The translations under genes were made by a program, and so were the position numbers. Shown one piece after another: positions 35,424-44,790 of a stretch of 64,000 nucleotides of DNA (position 1 is the stretch's first letter; each line of letters begins with the position of its first letter). This stretch comes from CAYPTY01 sp964413935 (lineage in GTDB: Bacteria; Bacteroidota; Rhodothermia; Balneolales; Balneolaceae), in the NCBI GenBank assembly GCA_964413935.1, contig CAYPTY010000008.1, positions 51,512-115,511 of the forward strand, read 5' to 3'. The notes beneath the pieces were generated by a model that was not told the DNA's origin, made no database searches, and was given only the letters and a program-made list of their open reading frames with translations.

Positions 35424-36662
35424 ATCAAAACTACTGAAGCAATACATATCGACTGGAAAAAGATAAGAACAGACTTTCCAGTACTCAGCAGAGAAGTTAA
35501 CGGGAAGCCATTGGTATACCTGGACAATGGTGCTTCCAGTCAGATGCCGAAGGTTGTTGCAGATCGAATCCATCAATACCATTTAAATGAGCATTCAAAT
35601 GTTCACCGGGGTATTCATACGCTTAGTCAGCAGGCTACTGATGCCTATGAGCAGACTCGTCGCAAAATTGCGCAAATGATCAATGCTTCAGATGAAAAGG
35701 AAATCATAATTACCACCGGCACAACGGATTCTATTAATCTGGTAGCCAGTTCATATGGCAACACATTTCTGAAAGAAGGTGATGAGATCCTGATCACAGC
35801 GATGGAGCATCATGCGAATATTGTGCCCTGGCAGATGGTTTGTGAACAGACTGGCGCTGTTCTGAAAGTGGTCCCCTTTTCGGAAGCCGGTGAGCTTAAT
35901 ATGGAAGCATTTCACCAAATGCTCAGCTCTAAAACCAAAATGGTGGCCGTGATTCACATCTCAAATGCGCTTGGCACCATTAACCCAGCTGAAGAGATCA
36001 TTGAGGCTGCTCATGAGGTTGGAGCACCGGTTTTACTGGATGCTGCGCAATCTGTACCACATTCCAGAATCGATGTGCAGCAGCTTGATGTAGATTTTCT
36101 AACCTTCTCAGGCCATAAAATGTGTGGCCCTACTGGGATAGGTGTTTTGTACGGCAAAGCTGAGCTGCTGGAGAAAATGCCGCCTTATCGGGGAGGTGGG
36201 GATATGATCGATAGAGTTACATTCGAAAAGACGACTTACAACACCATTCCCTTCAAATTTGAAGCAGGGACGCCACCCATTGCTGCCGGTATCGGACTTG
36301 GCAAAGCTGTTGATTATCTCATGGATATCGGTATGGATCAGATTGCTGAACGTGAGAACAGCTTACTCAATTATGCGACTCGTAAACTGCAAAATATTGA
36401 TGGCCTGAGAATTATTGGTAATGCCCCCCGTAAAGCCTCTGTTGTTTCATTTATGGTAGATGGAATTCACCCCACCGATCTGGGCACTATCATTGATCAG
36501 GAGGGTATTGCAGTGAGAACAGGTCACCATTGTACTCAGCCCGTTATGGATTTTTATGAGATTCCCGGTACTGCAAGAGCATCTCTTTCGTTTTATAATA
36601 ATGAAGAGGATATTGACCGACTCGTTTCCGGAATCGAATATGCAAAAGAATTTTTCAGCTAA
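35424..36662 (+). CDS. sufS: cysteine desulfurase SufS, start codon probably ATC
   Basis: PLP enzyme that takes sulfur from cysteine for Fe-S assembly. PLP lysine Lys232 in FSGHKMCGP and catalytic Cys370 in RTGHHCTQP (numbering from 35424). The first ordinary start codon in frame is TTG at 35511, which would drop about 29 residues of conserved N-terminus (DWKKIRTDFPVLSREVNGKP). That stretch is in frame and matches the family. No ATG, GTG or TTG lies between the in-frame TAG at 35412 and 35511. ATC at 35424 sits seven bases after AGGA and gives 412 residues, close to the family length, so I use it; a sequencing error is the alternative. Confidence 0.93.
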   Translation: MKTTEAIHIDWKKIRTDFPVLSREVNGKPLVYLDNGASSQMPKVVADRIHQYHLNEHSNVHRGIHTLSQQATDAYEQTRRKIAQMINASDEKEIIITTGTTDSINLVASSYGNTFLKEGDEILITAMEHHANIVPWQMVCEQTGAVLKVVPFSEAGELNMEAFHQMLSSKTKMVAVIHISNALGTINPAEEIIEAAHEVGAPVLLDAAQSVPHSRIDVQQLDVDFLTFSGHKMCGPTGIGVLYGKAELLEKMPPYRGGGDMIDRVTFEKTTYNTIPFKFEAGTPPIAAGIGLGKAVDYLMDIGMDQIAERENSLLNYATRKLQNIDGLRIIGNAPRKASVVSFMVDGIHPTDLGTIIDQEGIAVRTGHHCTQPVMDFYEIPGTARASLSFYNNEEDIDRLVSGIEYAKEFFS

Positions 36663-36677
36663 ATATCATTTAAGACT

Positions 36678-37229
36678 ATGCCAAAGATCAGAGAAATAGA
36701 ACGTACACCCAACCCGGACGCCATGCGTTTTGTGCTGGATGAGCCGTTAACGAATGGGGTTACCCGTTCTTATGAAAGCATGATGGATGCTGAGAACGAT
36801 GAGCTGGCATCAGCATTGTTTAACATCGAAAGTGTAATAAACGTCTATTATGTTGACAAGTTTGTAACGGTGACTCAAGACGGCAGTGCTGTATGGTCAG
36901 AGTTACTTCGAAAACTTGCACCACCCATTCGCGAAGCAAAACCGGTAACGGATGCTGAAGAAGACAGTGAAGTGCATATCTCCAAAGAAGCCATGGATTC
37001 TGATGATCCAAGACTTCAGGAAATTAATCGCATGCTGGACGAGCAGGTTCGACCTTATCTGCTTGCCGATGGCGGGGGATTGAAAGTACTTGGACTGGAA
37101 AATAACAGACTTAAAGTGCACTATCAGGGTGCATGCGGGACCTGCCCAACAGCTACTACCGGTACCCTTTATGCCATTGAAAGCATGGTTAAGCGGATTG
37201 ATCCGGAAATTCAGGTGATTTCTGTATAA
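36678..37229 (+). CDS. Nfu-type Fe-S carrier protein
   Basis: 183 residues with two domains: an N-terminal Nfu_N domain (ERTPNPDAMRFVLDEPL ... VYYVDKFVTVT) and a C-terminal NifU-like domain with ACGTCPTATTGT, whose CxxC binds a 4Fe-4S cluster between two monomers. It transfers clusters made by SufBCD to targets. Lies in the suf operon, 15 bases after sufS and five before the A-type carrier. Confidence 0.93.
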   Translation: MPKIREIERTPNPDAMRFVLDEPLTNGVTRSYESMMDAENDELASALFNIESVINVYYVDKFVTVTQDGSAVWSELLRKLAPPIREAKPVTDAEEDSEVHISKEAMDSDDPRLQEINRMLDEQVRPYLLADGGGLKVLGLENNRLKVHYQGACGTCPTATTGTLYAIESMVKRIDPEIQVISV

Positions 37230-37234
37230 GGATT

Positions 37235-37570
37235 ATGGAAATTTCTATCACAGATCGTGCCATTGATCGAATCGACGAGATTCGTTCCGAAAAAAATGTA
37301 GATAAATCTGCTTTTCTTCGGATTGGTGTGGTTAGCGGTGGCTGCTCGGGTCTGACCTACGAACTGGATTTTGATACAGAAGCACCAGTTGACAAAAATG
37401 ACAAGACCTTCAAAGTTGGAGATCTGAACATTCTGGTTGACATGCGCAGTTTCCTCTACATAGCAGGAACCGAGCTTGATTATACGGATGGACTTCAGGG
37501 CAAGGGATTCCACTTTAACAATCCAAATGCCAGCCGTACCTGCTCCTGCGGTGAATCATTTTCCCTTTGA
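37235..37570 (+). CDS. A-type iron-sulfur carrier (SufA/IscA/ErpA family)
   Basis: 111 residues. The three conserved cysteines are present: GGCSGLTYEL and the C-terminal CSCGESF pair. It carries clusters from the scaffold to apoproteins. Position in the suf operon suggests SufA function, but sequence alone does not separate SufA, IscA and ErpA. Confidence 0.95.
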   Translation: MEISITDRAIDRIDEIRSEKNVDKSAFLRIGVVSGGCSGLTYELDFDTEAPVDKNDKTFKVGDLNILVDMRSFLYIAGTELDYTDGLQGKGFHFNNPNASRTCSCGESFSL

Positions 37571-37577
37571 TTAAGCT

Positions 37578-38096
37578 ATGGCAGAGGAAATCATAAATCG
37601 CGTTAAGCAGAATAAAAAGCTACAGAATCTGGATCTCGAAAAGTACTATCCGGATGATCTGACTGAACTAGATATTAAGTCCTTCCTGCATATGGAGCTC
37701 ATTCTCAAAGAAAAAGAATTCCGGGAATTGATATCTGAATTCAACTGGGAACAGTTCAGTGATCAAAAAGTAGCCGTTTTTTGCTCAACCGATGCAATTA
37801 TTGCGCCCTGGGCATATATGTTAATTGCATCCAGACTTCAGGGTATTGCAAATGAAATTTACATCTCGACCCCTCAGGTGGCCGCCGAGCAGTACATGTT
37901 GAAACGCTTGAACACAGAGGATTGGTCGGTTTACAAAGACAAATTTGTCATGATTAAGGGCTGTTCCGATAAACCGGTTTCAGCATCCGTGTTTGCAGCG
38001 GTTACCAATCTTTTGCAACCCTTTGCCCGGAAAATTATGTATGGTGAGGCTTGTTCTAATGTACCCATCTGGAATCAAGCTAACTCCAATGTCTAA
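37578..38096 (+). CDS. DUF2480 family protein
   Basis: 172 residues, cytoplasmic. Family pattern seen as I remember it: MAEEIINRV at the start, a STDAIIAPWAYMLIA segment in the middle, VMIKGCSDKPV, and a C-terminal MYGEACSNVPI. Two conserved Cys (in GCSD and EACS) could bind metal or a cluster. The family is largely limited to Bacteroidota relatives and regularly follows suf genes, so a role in Fe-S handling is likely but unproven. Overlaps the SDR gene by eight bases. Confidence 0.85.
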   Translation: MAEEIINRVKQNKKLQNLDLEKYYPDDLTELDIKSFLHMELILKEKEFRELISEFNWEQFSDQKVAVFCSTDAIIAPWAYMLIASRLQGIANEIYISTPQVAAEQYMLKRLNTEDWSVYKDKFVMIKGCSDKPVSASVFAAVTNLLQPFARKIMYGEACSNVPIWNQANSNV

Positions 38097-38817
38097 ACAT
38101 GCATTAGTAACCGGAACTTCTCGTGGTATTGGCAATGCCATTGCCGCACGACTTCTTCAGGAAGGATTTAAGGTTACGGGCACTTCCCGTAAAGACTTAA
38201 ACCCATTTGAAGAACATGATTACATTCATATTCCAATTGAATTATCATCCCGGGAAGAAGTTGAGCATAAACTGAAACCTGTATTCGAATCAAATGATGC
38301 ACCACAGGCTGTGATTAACAATGCCGCCATATTTGCGGAGGCTGATTTCCAGAGCGAGGATGATTTCTGGATGCATAATTATGAGCATCACCTGAGTGTG
38401 AATCTTATCACTCCATCCCTGATTAGCAAATGGGCCATTCAATCCTGGCTGAAAAGAGAACAGGAGGGAGCTTTAATCAACATTAGTTCAAGAGCGGGCA
38501 GCAGAGGCGATACACAGGAATATGCAGCCTACGCAGCAACAAAGGGTGCTCTGGTAGCTTTTACCAAAAGTATAGCGCGAAGCTTTGGCAAACAGGGCAT
38601 AACCGCCTACAGCATCTCGCCTGGCTTTGTTCAAACAGATATGGCCATTGAATCCATGCAGGTTTATGGGGAAGATTATCTCACCAAAGATCTGGCCTTA
38701 AATCAGATTGCCCCACCAGAAGAAATTGCTGAATTGTGTTTACTTCTTGCCTCCGGCAAGCTTAAACATGCAACAGGGCAGAATTTCCACATCAACAGTG
38801 GTTCTTATCTGATATAA
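38089..38817 (+). CDS. short-chain dehydrogenase/reductase
   Basis: 242 residues, Rossmann fold. TGTSRGIG is the cofactor glycine motif, NNAA follows, and YAAYAATKGAL holds the catalytic Tyr-x-x-x-Lys; the catalytic Ser is in INISSRAG. I chose ATG 38089 because the protein then starts two residues before the first strand; the frame is open further upstream but only as a shadow of DUF2480. Substrate unknown. It is the last gene tightly linked to the suf run. Confidence 0.92.
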   Translation: MSKHALVTGTSRGIGNAIAARLLQEGFKVTGTSRKDLNPFEEHDYIHIPIELSSREEVEHKLKPVFESNDAPQAVINNAAIFAEADFQSEDDFWMHNYEHHLSVNLITPSLISKWAIQSWLKREQEGALINISSRAGSRGDTQEYAAYAATKGALVAFTKSIARSFGKQGITAYSISPGFVQTDMAIESMQVYGEDYLTKDLALNQIAPPEEIAELCLLLASGKLKHATGQNFHINSGSYLI

Positions 38818-38846
38818 ATCGCAGAATAAGCCCTATATTGGCACTC

Positions 38847-40274
38847 ATGCTGCGGTTAACATCTTTTCTACTCTACTTTCTTCTGTTCGTCACCCTGAGT
38901 CAGTCTGCCGCTGCTCAGCAGACCTACGTTACACTAAAGTCTGACGTGTTGATTGGTTCGGGTTCGAATCCCTTATGGCTTAAGGCTAATCAGTTTGGTT
39001 TATTTGATAACAGAAGCAGTTCCATAAATCAGTTCATATCCGGATACGGACGGTCTGAATCTGAATTTGGAAGCCTGGAAATAAAAGCCTCAGGCATGCT
39101 CAGGACTGGCAACAGTACTACAGCAATCATCCATGAGCTCTATATTAAATCTGTACTCAAGTCTCTCAGCCTAACAATTGGTAAACAAGAGTTTACCGAT
39201 GGGTATATTCAAAATCGTCTTGCCGTTGGTTCCATTACGTTCAGCAGCAATGCACCCACCATACCCATGGTAATGCTAAGTTTCGATGACTGGCAAACTC
39301 TACCTCTAACGGCAGATCTGTTTCAGTTCAAAGGATATTATGCTCACGGGTGGCTGGAAGAAGATCGCTTTGTCAAGAATACCTATCTGCATATGAAGGA
39401 ATTGAGCCTGAAGCTGGGAAAACAAAACTGGCCGGTTCAGTTTCTGGGAACACTGAATCATAATGTTCAGTGGGCGGGCACACATCCCGTTTTCAGCGAC
39501 TTGCCCGATTCATTTCGGGATTATTTTAATGTCGTAACCGCACAAAAAGGGGCGCCAACCTCTGATGATCCTGAACCGGTTAGTTTTCAGGGAAATACAC
39601 TTGGTCGCTATGAATTCGGTATCGCTGTTCCCATGCAAAAGAGTGAATTACTTATTGCTAAACAGTTTTTTATTGAATCTGCGATGGGTGTTCGCTTCAG
39701 AAGCCCTGCTGATGGTCTATGGTCATTGCAATGGCGTAATACAGGTGAGAAGAGGAAACTTATCGATTACGCGGTATATCAACTAGTGAATACGCTCAAA
39801 CAAGACTCCAAAAGAGGTGAAGGTGAAATCAGGGGAGCAGATCGCTATTACACGAATTTTATTTATCAGGATGGATGGACACATCAAAACAGATTAATGG
39901 GGTTGCCATTGGTCGGAGTACGAGGAATTCGAGATAATGGGGTCTTTATTTTCAATAACATTATCATAGCGCATCATCTGGGTACTGCCATAAATCTGGA
40001 CAAGATATTCCAGTCCCAAAACGCAATGCAGCTCGGGTTCAGGCTCACCTACTCCAGAAATTATGGCTTGTCCTCGAACTGTCCGGGCGGTGAATTATGC
40101 GATCCGGATAATCAACCTAACCGAACTCCTCGCATTGATCAGTGGTACAGTTCTGCTGACTTGCGCATTCGTTACAATTCTGTAGCCTCCGCAATATTCA
40201 GAATAGGTATCGATAACGGAGCATTATCAAATTCGCTTGGGGCAATGGCCGGTGTTCAGTATAATCTTCAGTAG
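38847..40274 (+). CDS. Wzi-like capsule assembly family outer-membrane protein
   Basis: About 475 residues. Signal peptide (LTSFLLYFLLFVTLSQSAAAQ), then a beta-barrel with repeated short strands. The segments GSNPLWLKANQFG, LTIGKQEFTDG and QDGWTHQNRLMGLPL match the capsule-assembly Wzi family of Bacteroidota as I remember it. I chose ATG 38847; a TTG three codons earlier also fits. No other capsule genes adjoin it, so the role may be general surface-polysaccharide attachment. Two bases separate it from fni. Confidence 0.8.
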   Translation: MLRLTSFLLYFLLFVTLSQSAAAQQTYVTLKSDVLIGSGSNPLWLKANQFGLFDNRSSSINQFISGYGRSESEFGSLEIKASGMLRTGNSTTAIIHELYIKSVLKSLSLTIGKQEFTDGYIQNRLAVGSITFSSNAPTIPMVMLSFDDWQTLPLTADLFQFKGYYAHGWLEEDRFVKNTYLHMKELSLKLGKQNWPVQFLGTLNHNVQWAGTHPVFSDLPDSFRDYFNVVTAQKGAPTSDDPEPVSFQGNTLGRYEFGIAVPMQKSELLIAKQFFIESAMGVRFRSPADGLWSLQWRNTGEKRKLIDYAVYQLVNTLKQDSKRGEGEIRGADRYYTNFIYQDGWTHQNRLMGLPLVGVRGIRDNGVFIFNNIIIAHHLGTAINLDKIFQSQNAMQLGFRLTYSRNYGLSSNCPGGELCDPDNQPNRTPRIDQWYSSADLRIRYNSVASAIFRIGIDNGALSNSLGAMAGVQYNLQ

Positions 40275-40276
40275 CT

Positions 40277-41296
40277 ATGAGCATAAAAAATCGAAAAAAA
40301 GACCACGTTGAATTAACCGTCTCAGACCAGACCCAGTACGACAGGATTACAGGCCTTGATTCCTATCACTTTCTGCATAATGCTCTGCCAGAGGTGAATT
40401 ACGATACTATTTCAACAGATGTCATCTTTCTGGATCGCAGTTTCTCCTTTCCCTTATTCATTTCATCCATGACCGGTGGGTATGCCGGTGCAAAAGCAGT
40501 AAATGCCAGTATTGCTGAATTTTGTCAGCAGAGAAATATTCCATTTGGAGTCGGATCACAAAGAGCCATGCTGGAAGATGAGGATGAAGTTGCCTCATTC
40601 AAAGTAGCAAGAACCAAAGCACCGGATGCCTTTATAGCTGCCAATATCGGAGGCGCTCAGCTGATAGGCGGTCTTGAAAGTGATAAACTGAATTTACTGA
40701 TTGAAAGCATAGAAGCTGATGCCATTATCGTGCACCTGAATCCGTTGCAGGAACTCATGCAGCCGGAAGGGGATCGGGATTTCCGGGGTATCAGGGATGG
40801 AATCGGTTCTCTGGTAGAACAGACCAATCTACCGGTAATGGTAAAAGAGACCGGGGCCGGGATATCAGGGGATGTGGCCCGGCAGTTACTGGATCTTGGT
40901 GTCAAAGTCATCGATGTGGCTGGGGCCGGTGGCACCTCCTGGTCAAAAGTTGAAAATCAGCGTCAAACCAATGAAAACCCTCAAACTAGCTTTGATAACT
41001 GGGGTTTGGCTACGGCATTCTGTCTGGAAGATGTGGCCGCACTGAAGTGGGAAAAACACTTCGAAATCATTGCCTCCGGAGGCATTCGAAGTTCAGCGGA
41101 TATTGTAAAATCAATGTGCCTGGGAGCCAGTATTGCAGCAATGGCTCAGCCTGTAATTAAAAATATTCATCATTCGGGCCTGGATGGCCTGAATCGCTGG
41201 ATGGATAACCTTGAAAAAGATTTGAAAACCATTCTATGCCTGCTTGGGTGTGAAAATCTGCAGCAGTTATCGCCTTCACACCTTTTCAAATCTTAG
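40277..41296 (+). CDS. fni: type 2 isopentenyl-diphosphate delta-isomerase
   Basis: FMN-dependent enzyme that interconverts IPP and DMAPP. 339 residues, TIM-barrel. The motifs MTGGYAGAK, GVGSQRAMLE, ANIGGAQ, KETGAGIS, DVAGAGGTSW and ASGGIRSSAD line the flavin site. It precedes a prenyl synthase gene, so substrate supply and chain elongation are neighbours. Confidence 0.96.
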   Translation: MSIKNRKKDHVELTVSDQTQYDRITGLDSYHFLHNALPEVNYDTISTDVIFLDRSFSFPLFISSMTGGYAGAKAVNASIAEFCQQRNIPFGVGSQRAMLEDEDEVASFKVARTKAPDAFIAANIGGAQLIGGLESDKLNLLIESIEADAIIVHLNPLQELMQPEGDRDFRGIRDGIGSLVEQTNLPVMVKETGAGISGDVARQLLDLGVKVIDVAGAGGTSWSKVENQRQTNENPQTSFDNWGLATAFCLEDVAALKWEKHFEIIASGGIRSSADIVKSMCLGASIAAMAQPVIKNIHHSGLDGLNRWMDNLEKDLKTILCLLGCENLQQLSPSHLFKS

Positions 41297-41340
41297 ATAC
41301 AGATTGCTTATATTCTGCCCGTATTCAAAAAGGCCAAGTC

Positions 41341-42333
41341 TTGAGTAAAAACCTACAGCACGACCTCACAGCAGAAATCAACAGGGCACTGGAGCAGTTA
41401 TCTCTTCCACAGGAACCCGCTTCATTGTATGAGCCCATCCGCTATACTCTTGAGTTGGGAGGTAAACGCATAAGACCTTATCTCACCCTTTTGGCATCCG
41501 GAATGTGTGGGGGTAGTATAGAAAAAGCTATGCCAGCAGCACTCGCAATAGAAGTGCTCCATAATTTCACCTTAATCCATGATGATATTATGGATCAGGC
41601 TGACATCCGCAGAGGTAAACCCTCCGTTCATGCCAAATGGGATGAAGCTACCGCTATCTTATCCGGGGATGCCATGTTCGGTAAGGCCTATGAGTTGTTA
41701 AATGCTTACGGAGAAGATGAACACATACCAAAAATTACCTTTCTGAATATTCTGAAATCTTTTCAGTATGCAGTGAGAACCGTTTGCGAAGGACAGGCGC
41801 TGGATATGGATTTTGTAGGCCTGGAACAGGTCTCAGTTGAGGATTACATTCGCATGATTGAAGGTAAAACGTCGGCACTGCTGAGTTCCGCCCTGGAAAT
41901 GGGTGCACTGTCGGCCGGAGCCGGAGAAGAGGAGGTAAAACATCTTTTCAATGCCGGGCGTGAGATGGGGATTGCTTTCCAGATTCAGGATGATTTGCTG
42001 GATGTAACCGCTGATCCCGAAAAATTCGGTAAAAAACCCGGTGGAGATATTTATGAGGGCAAGAAAACATATCTGAGTATTCTGGCGTTACAGAAATCAG
42101 ATAATGATCAGGCGGAAAAAATAAATGCAATACTTCGAAAAAGCACCGTCCGTGATGAAGAAGTTGAATGGCTCATCAATCTGTATGAAGAATTGAATAT
42201 CCTTACGGAAACTCGAAATCTGATCGATTCTTATTACCTTTCGGCCTTTGGGCAATTGAATTACTTTGAAACATCTGCACATAAATCCGAGATAGAAAAA
42301 CTGCTCACATTTCTAAAAGAACGCGATCACTGA
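41341..42333 (+). CDS. polyprenyl diphosphate synthase
   Basis: 330 residues. The first Asp-rich motif is LIHDDIMDQADIRRGKP and the second is QIQDDLLDVTADPEKFGK; GGKRIRPYL is the upstream conserved motif. The residues before the first motif (ALAIEVLHNFTL) include large side chains near the chain-length position, consistent with a short product (farnesyl or geranylgeranyl), but this is uncertain. TTG start at 41341. Six bases separate its end from bamD. Confidence 0.94.
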   Translation: MSKNLQHDLTAEINRALEQLSLPQEPASLYEPIRYTLELGGKRIRPYLTLLASGMCGGSIEKAMPAALAIEVLHNFTLIHDDIMDQADIRRGKPSVHAKWDEATAILSGDAMFGKAYELLNAYGEDEHIPKITFLNILKSFQYAVRTVCEGQALDMDFVGLEQVSVEDYIRMIEGKTSALLSSALEMGALSAGAGEEEVKHLFNAGREMGIAFQIQDDLLDVTADPEKFGKKPGGDIYEGKKTYLSILALQKSDNDQAEKINAILRKSTVRDEEVEWLINLYEELNILTETRNLIDSYYLSAFGQLNYFETSAHKSEIEKLLTFLKERDH

Positions 42334-42338
42334 ATTTA

Positions 42339-43175
42339 ATGAAACATCTTTCACTGCTTAGTTTAATTCTTATCCTGTTTGTTTCATCACAAGCCTGTAA
42401 AAACCCCAACCTGATTCGGCCAGGTGAACCCCTGGATTCGGCCTATCAAAAAGCCATGAATCTGTATGAAAGAGAACGCTATGGCGATGCTATTAACGCA
42501 TTCGAAACCATAACTAGGGTCGGGAGAGGAACAGAATACGCTCAGGACGCTCAGTATTATCTCGCCGAGGCCTACTATAAAAACAATGAATTTCTGCTCG
42601 CTGCATCCGAATATGAGCGTTTTGTGGCTTTTTATCCTAATGACAACAGGAGGGAAGAAGTCGATTTCAAAATTGCACTCTGTTATAAGGAATTGAGTCC
42701 CCGCTTTAAACTGGATCAATCAGATACCATACGAGCGCTGGAGGCTTTCCAGCTCTTTAATAATCGGTACCCGGATTCTGAATTGGTTCTGGAATCAGCA
42801 AAGTATATCGATGAACTCCGCTCCAAGCTTGCAAAGAAATATTATATGGCGGCTGACTTCTACCTCAGAACCGATCGTTATGAAGCCGCGGCTATTTATT
42901 TTGGCCTCACCATTGACCAGTTTCCGGAATCTGATCTGGCAGAAGATGCCCTGATGAGACAGATTGAGACCTATGTGGTTTATGCTGAGAAGAGTATCAG
43001 TGATAAACAACTTGAAAGATATCAGAAAGCCATAGATGGGTATAACAAATTTCTGCAGCTTTTCCCAAGAAGTGACAACCGCGCAGAGGTTGAAAACCTG
43101 AGAGATCGAGCCGTGGCCGGTATAAGTGATATTGAAATTGTGGAAGAGGAATCCGATAACATCGCTGAGTCCTGA
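42339..43175 (+). CDS. bamD: outer membrane assembly lipoprotein BamD
   Basis: 278 residues. A signal sequence ends at a lipobox SSQAC (lipidated Cys20). Five TPR-like helix pairs follow, with the family start pattern AYQKAMNLYERERYGDAINAFE and LAEAYYKNNEFLLAASEYERF. BamD is the essential lipoprotein partner of BamA in barrel insertion. bamA is not in the window. Two bases separate it from nadD. Confidence 0.93.
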   Translation: MKHLSLLSLILILFVSSQACKNPNLIRPGEPLDSAYQKAMNLYERERYGDAINAFETITRVGRGTEYAQDAQYYLAEAYYKNNEFLLAASEYERFVAFYPNDNRREEVDFKIALCYKELSPRFKLDQSDTIRALEAFQLFNNRYPDSELVLESAKYIDELRSKLAKKYYMAADFYLRTDRYEAAAIYFGLTIDQFPESDLAEDALMRQIETYVVYAEKSISDKQLERYQKAIDGYNKFLQLFPRSDNRAEVENLRDRAVAGISDIEIVEEESDNIAES

Positions 43176-43177
43176 AT

Positions 43178-43774
43178 ATGAAGAAACGGATCGGATTACT
43201 GGGCGGTACCTTTGATCCGGTTCATAACGGACACTGCAAAATTGCCCGTTCTTTTGTTAGTTCAGGATACATTGACGAATTGTGGATCCTGCTAACCCCT
43301 TATCCGCCACATAAACAAGAAGTAAATTATGTGGATTATGATATTCGTCTTAAAATGCTTAAAGCTGCTTTCGGGCATGATGAAAAGATTCAAATTTCTA
43401 CCCTCGAAAATGAATTGCCTAAACCTTCGTATACCATCAACACCATTCTGAAACTGAAAGAGGCCTATCCGGACACCTTGTTTTACTTTTGCCTTGGAGA
43501 AGACAGCCTTGAGCACTTTCATAAATGGAAATACTACGATCGGATACTGGATGAGGTTAAACTGCTGGCTGCACAGCGCCCGGGTTCAACGCATAAAAAT
43601 GTGGATTCTCTGGTAAGTGAACGAAGCTTATTCATTGAACACGAACCACTTAGGATATCCTCTTCAGAGGTGCGTGATAAGATTTCTTCCGGGGAAAGCA
43701 TAGAAGATTGCGTACCCGGTTCCGTTTTGGATATCATTGAGGAAGAAGGGGTGTACAAAAAGCAGAAGGTATGA
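43178..43774 (+). CDS. nadD: nicotinate-nucleotide adenylyltransferase
   Basis: NAD synthesis: NaMN plus ATP gives deamido-NAD. 198 residues. GGTFDPVHNGH is the nucleotide-binding motif and ISSSEVRDKISSGES the C-terminal signature. Its stop overlaps the next ATG by four bases (ATGA). Confidence 0.97.
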   Translation: MKKRIGLLGGTFDPVHNGHCKIARSFVSSGYIDELWILLTPYPPHKQEVNYVDYDIRLKMLKAAFGHDEKIQISTLENELPKPSYTINTILKLKEAYPDTLFYFCLGEDSLEHFHKWKYYDRILDEVKLLAAQRPGSTHKNVDSLVSERSLFIEHEPLRISSSEVRDKISSGESIEDCVPGSVLDIIEEEGVYKKQKV

Positions 43775-44772
43775 AGAGAGCGGATTTCCTGAAATTATTG
43801 GGGTTTTCTCCTCTGACATTCAATTTGGCCTCATGGGATAGCTCGCAGGCAGAGAAGGTAAAACCTGCCGCTCTTCCGGATAATCCTCTTGTAGGATTGA
43901 TAGCCCCCGCCAGCCCTATTTACCAAAGTGAAGATTTCAATAAAATGGTGAAAAGCCTGAAAGCACTTGGATTCAGGTTAAAAGCAGGTGAAAGTGTTCA
44001 GAAACAATTTGGTTATCTGGCGGGAATCGATTCAGCCCGGGCAGATGACCTGAATAGCATGTTCAGGGACCCTGAGATTGATGCCATTCTTTGTATCAGG
44101 GGAGGATACGGCTCAAACCGCATTCTGGGTCTCATTGATTATGACCTCATATCTGAAAATCCTAAAGTTTTTGCCGGTTTTTCAGATATCACTGCTATTC
44201 ACATGGCCATACATAAACTTATCGGTTTAACAACCTTTCACTCACCTGTGGGTAAATCAGAGTGGAATGCGTTCAGCGAAAAGGAATTCAGATCAGTCAT
44301 ACAACAGGGTCAGAAACATACTTACCGTGTTCCCGATACGAAGCAGGTTCATTGTAAAACCATCAACAGCGGATCTGTGCGCGCTAAGCTTCTCGGCGGG
44401 AACCTGAGTGTGCTCTGCTCCCTGATTGGAAGTGATTATTTACCGGATTTCAATGCATCGATCCTGTTCATAGAAGAAGTAGGTGAGGACATCTACCGCA
44501 TAGACCGTCTCTTTTCTCAGTTAAAGTTATCCGGGATACTGGATCAGATTAGCGGATTTATATTTGGAGAATGTCTGGCTTGTGAACAAAATGCAAACAG
44601 TCTTTCACTTGAGCAGGTATTGGATCATTACATAAAGCCTCTTGAAATCCCTGCCTTTTATGGGGCCATGATCAGCCATGATCTACTGAATACAACAGTG
44701 CCTATCGGAATCCAGGCTGAAATGAATTCTGATAATCACACCTTCCGATTGCTGGAAACAGCCGTACAATAG
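43771..44772 (+). CDS. LD-carboxypeptidase (S66 family)
   Basis: Removes the terminal D-Ala from murein tetrapeptides in recycling. 333 residues. Nucleophile Ser115 in RGGYGSNRI, catalytic Glu in LFIEEVGE (235/236) and His303. The first 25 residues, MKRADFLKLLGFSPLTFNLAS in part, look like an export signal with a Lys-Arg pair and FLK as in Tat signals, which is odd because LdcA is normally cytoplasmic. Overlaps nadD by four bases. It ends the long plus-strand run and converges on the next gene. Confidence 0.9.
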   Translation: MKRADFLKLLGFSPLTFNLASWDSSQAEKVKPAALPDNPLVGLIAPASPIYQSEDFNKMVKSLKALGFRLKAGESVQKQFGYLAGIDSARADDLNSMFRDPEIDAILCIRGGYGSNRILGLIDYDLISENPKVFAGFSDITAIHMAIHKLIGLTTFHSPVGKSEWNAFSEKEFRSVIQQGQKHTYRVPDTKQVHCKTINSGSVRAKLLGGNLSVLCSLIGSDYLPDFNASILFIEEVGEDIYRIDRLFSQLKLSGILDQISGFIFGECLACEQNANSLSLEQVLDHYIKPLEIPAFYGAMISHDLLNTTVPIGIQAEMNSDNHTFRLLETAVQ

Positions 44773-44790
44773 CACCTATCTAAGTTCTGG

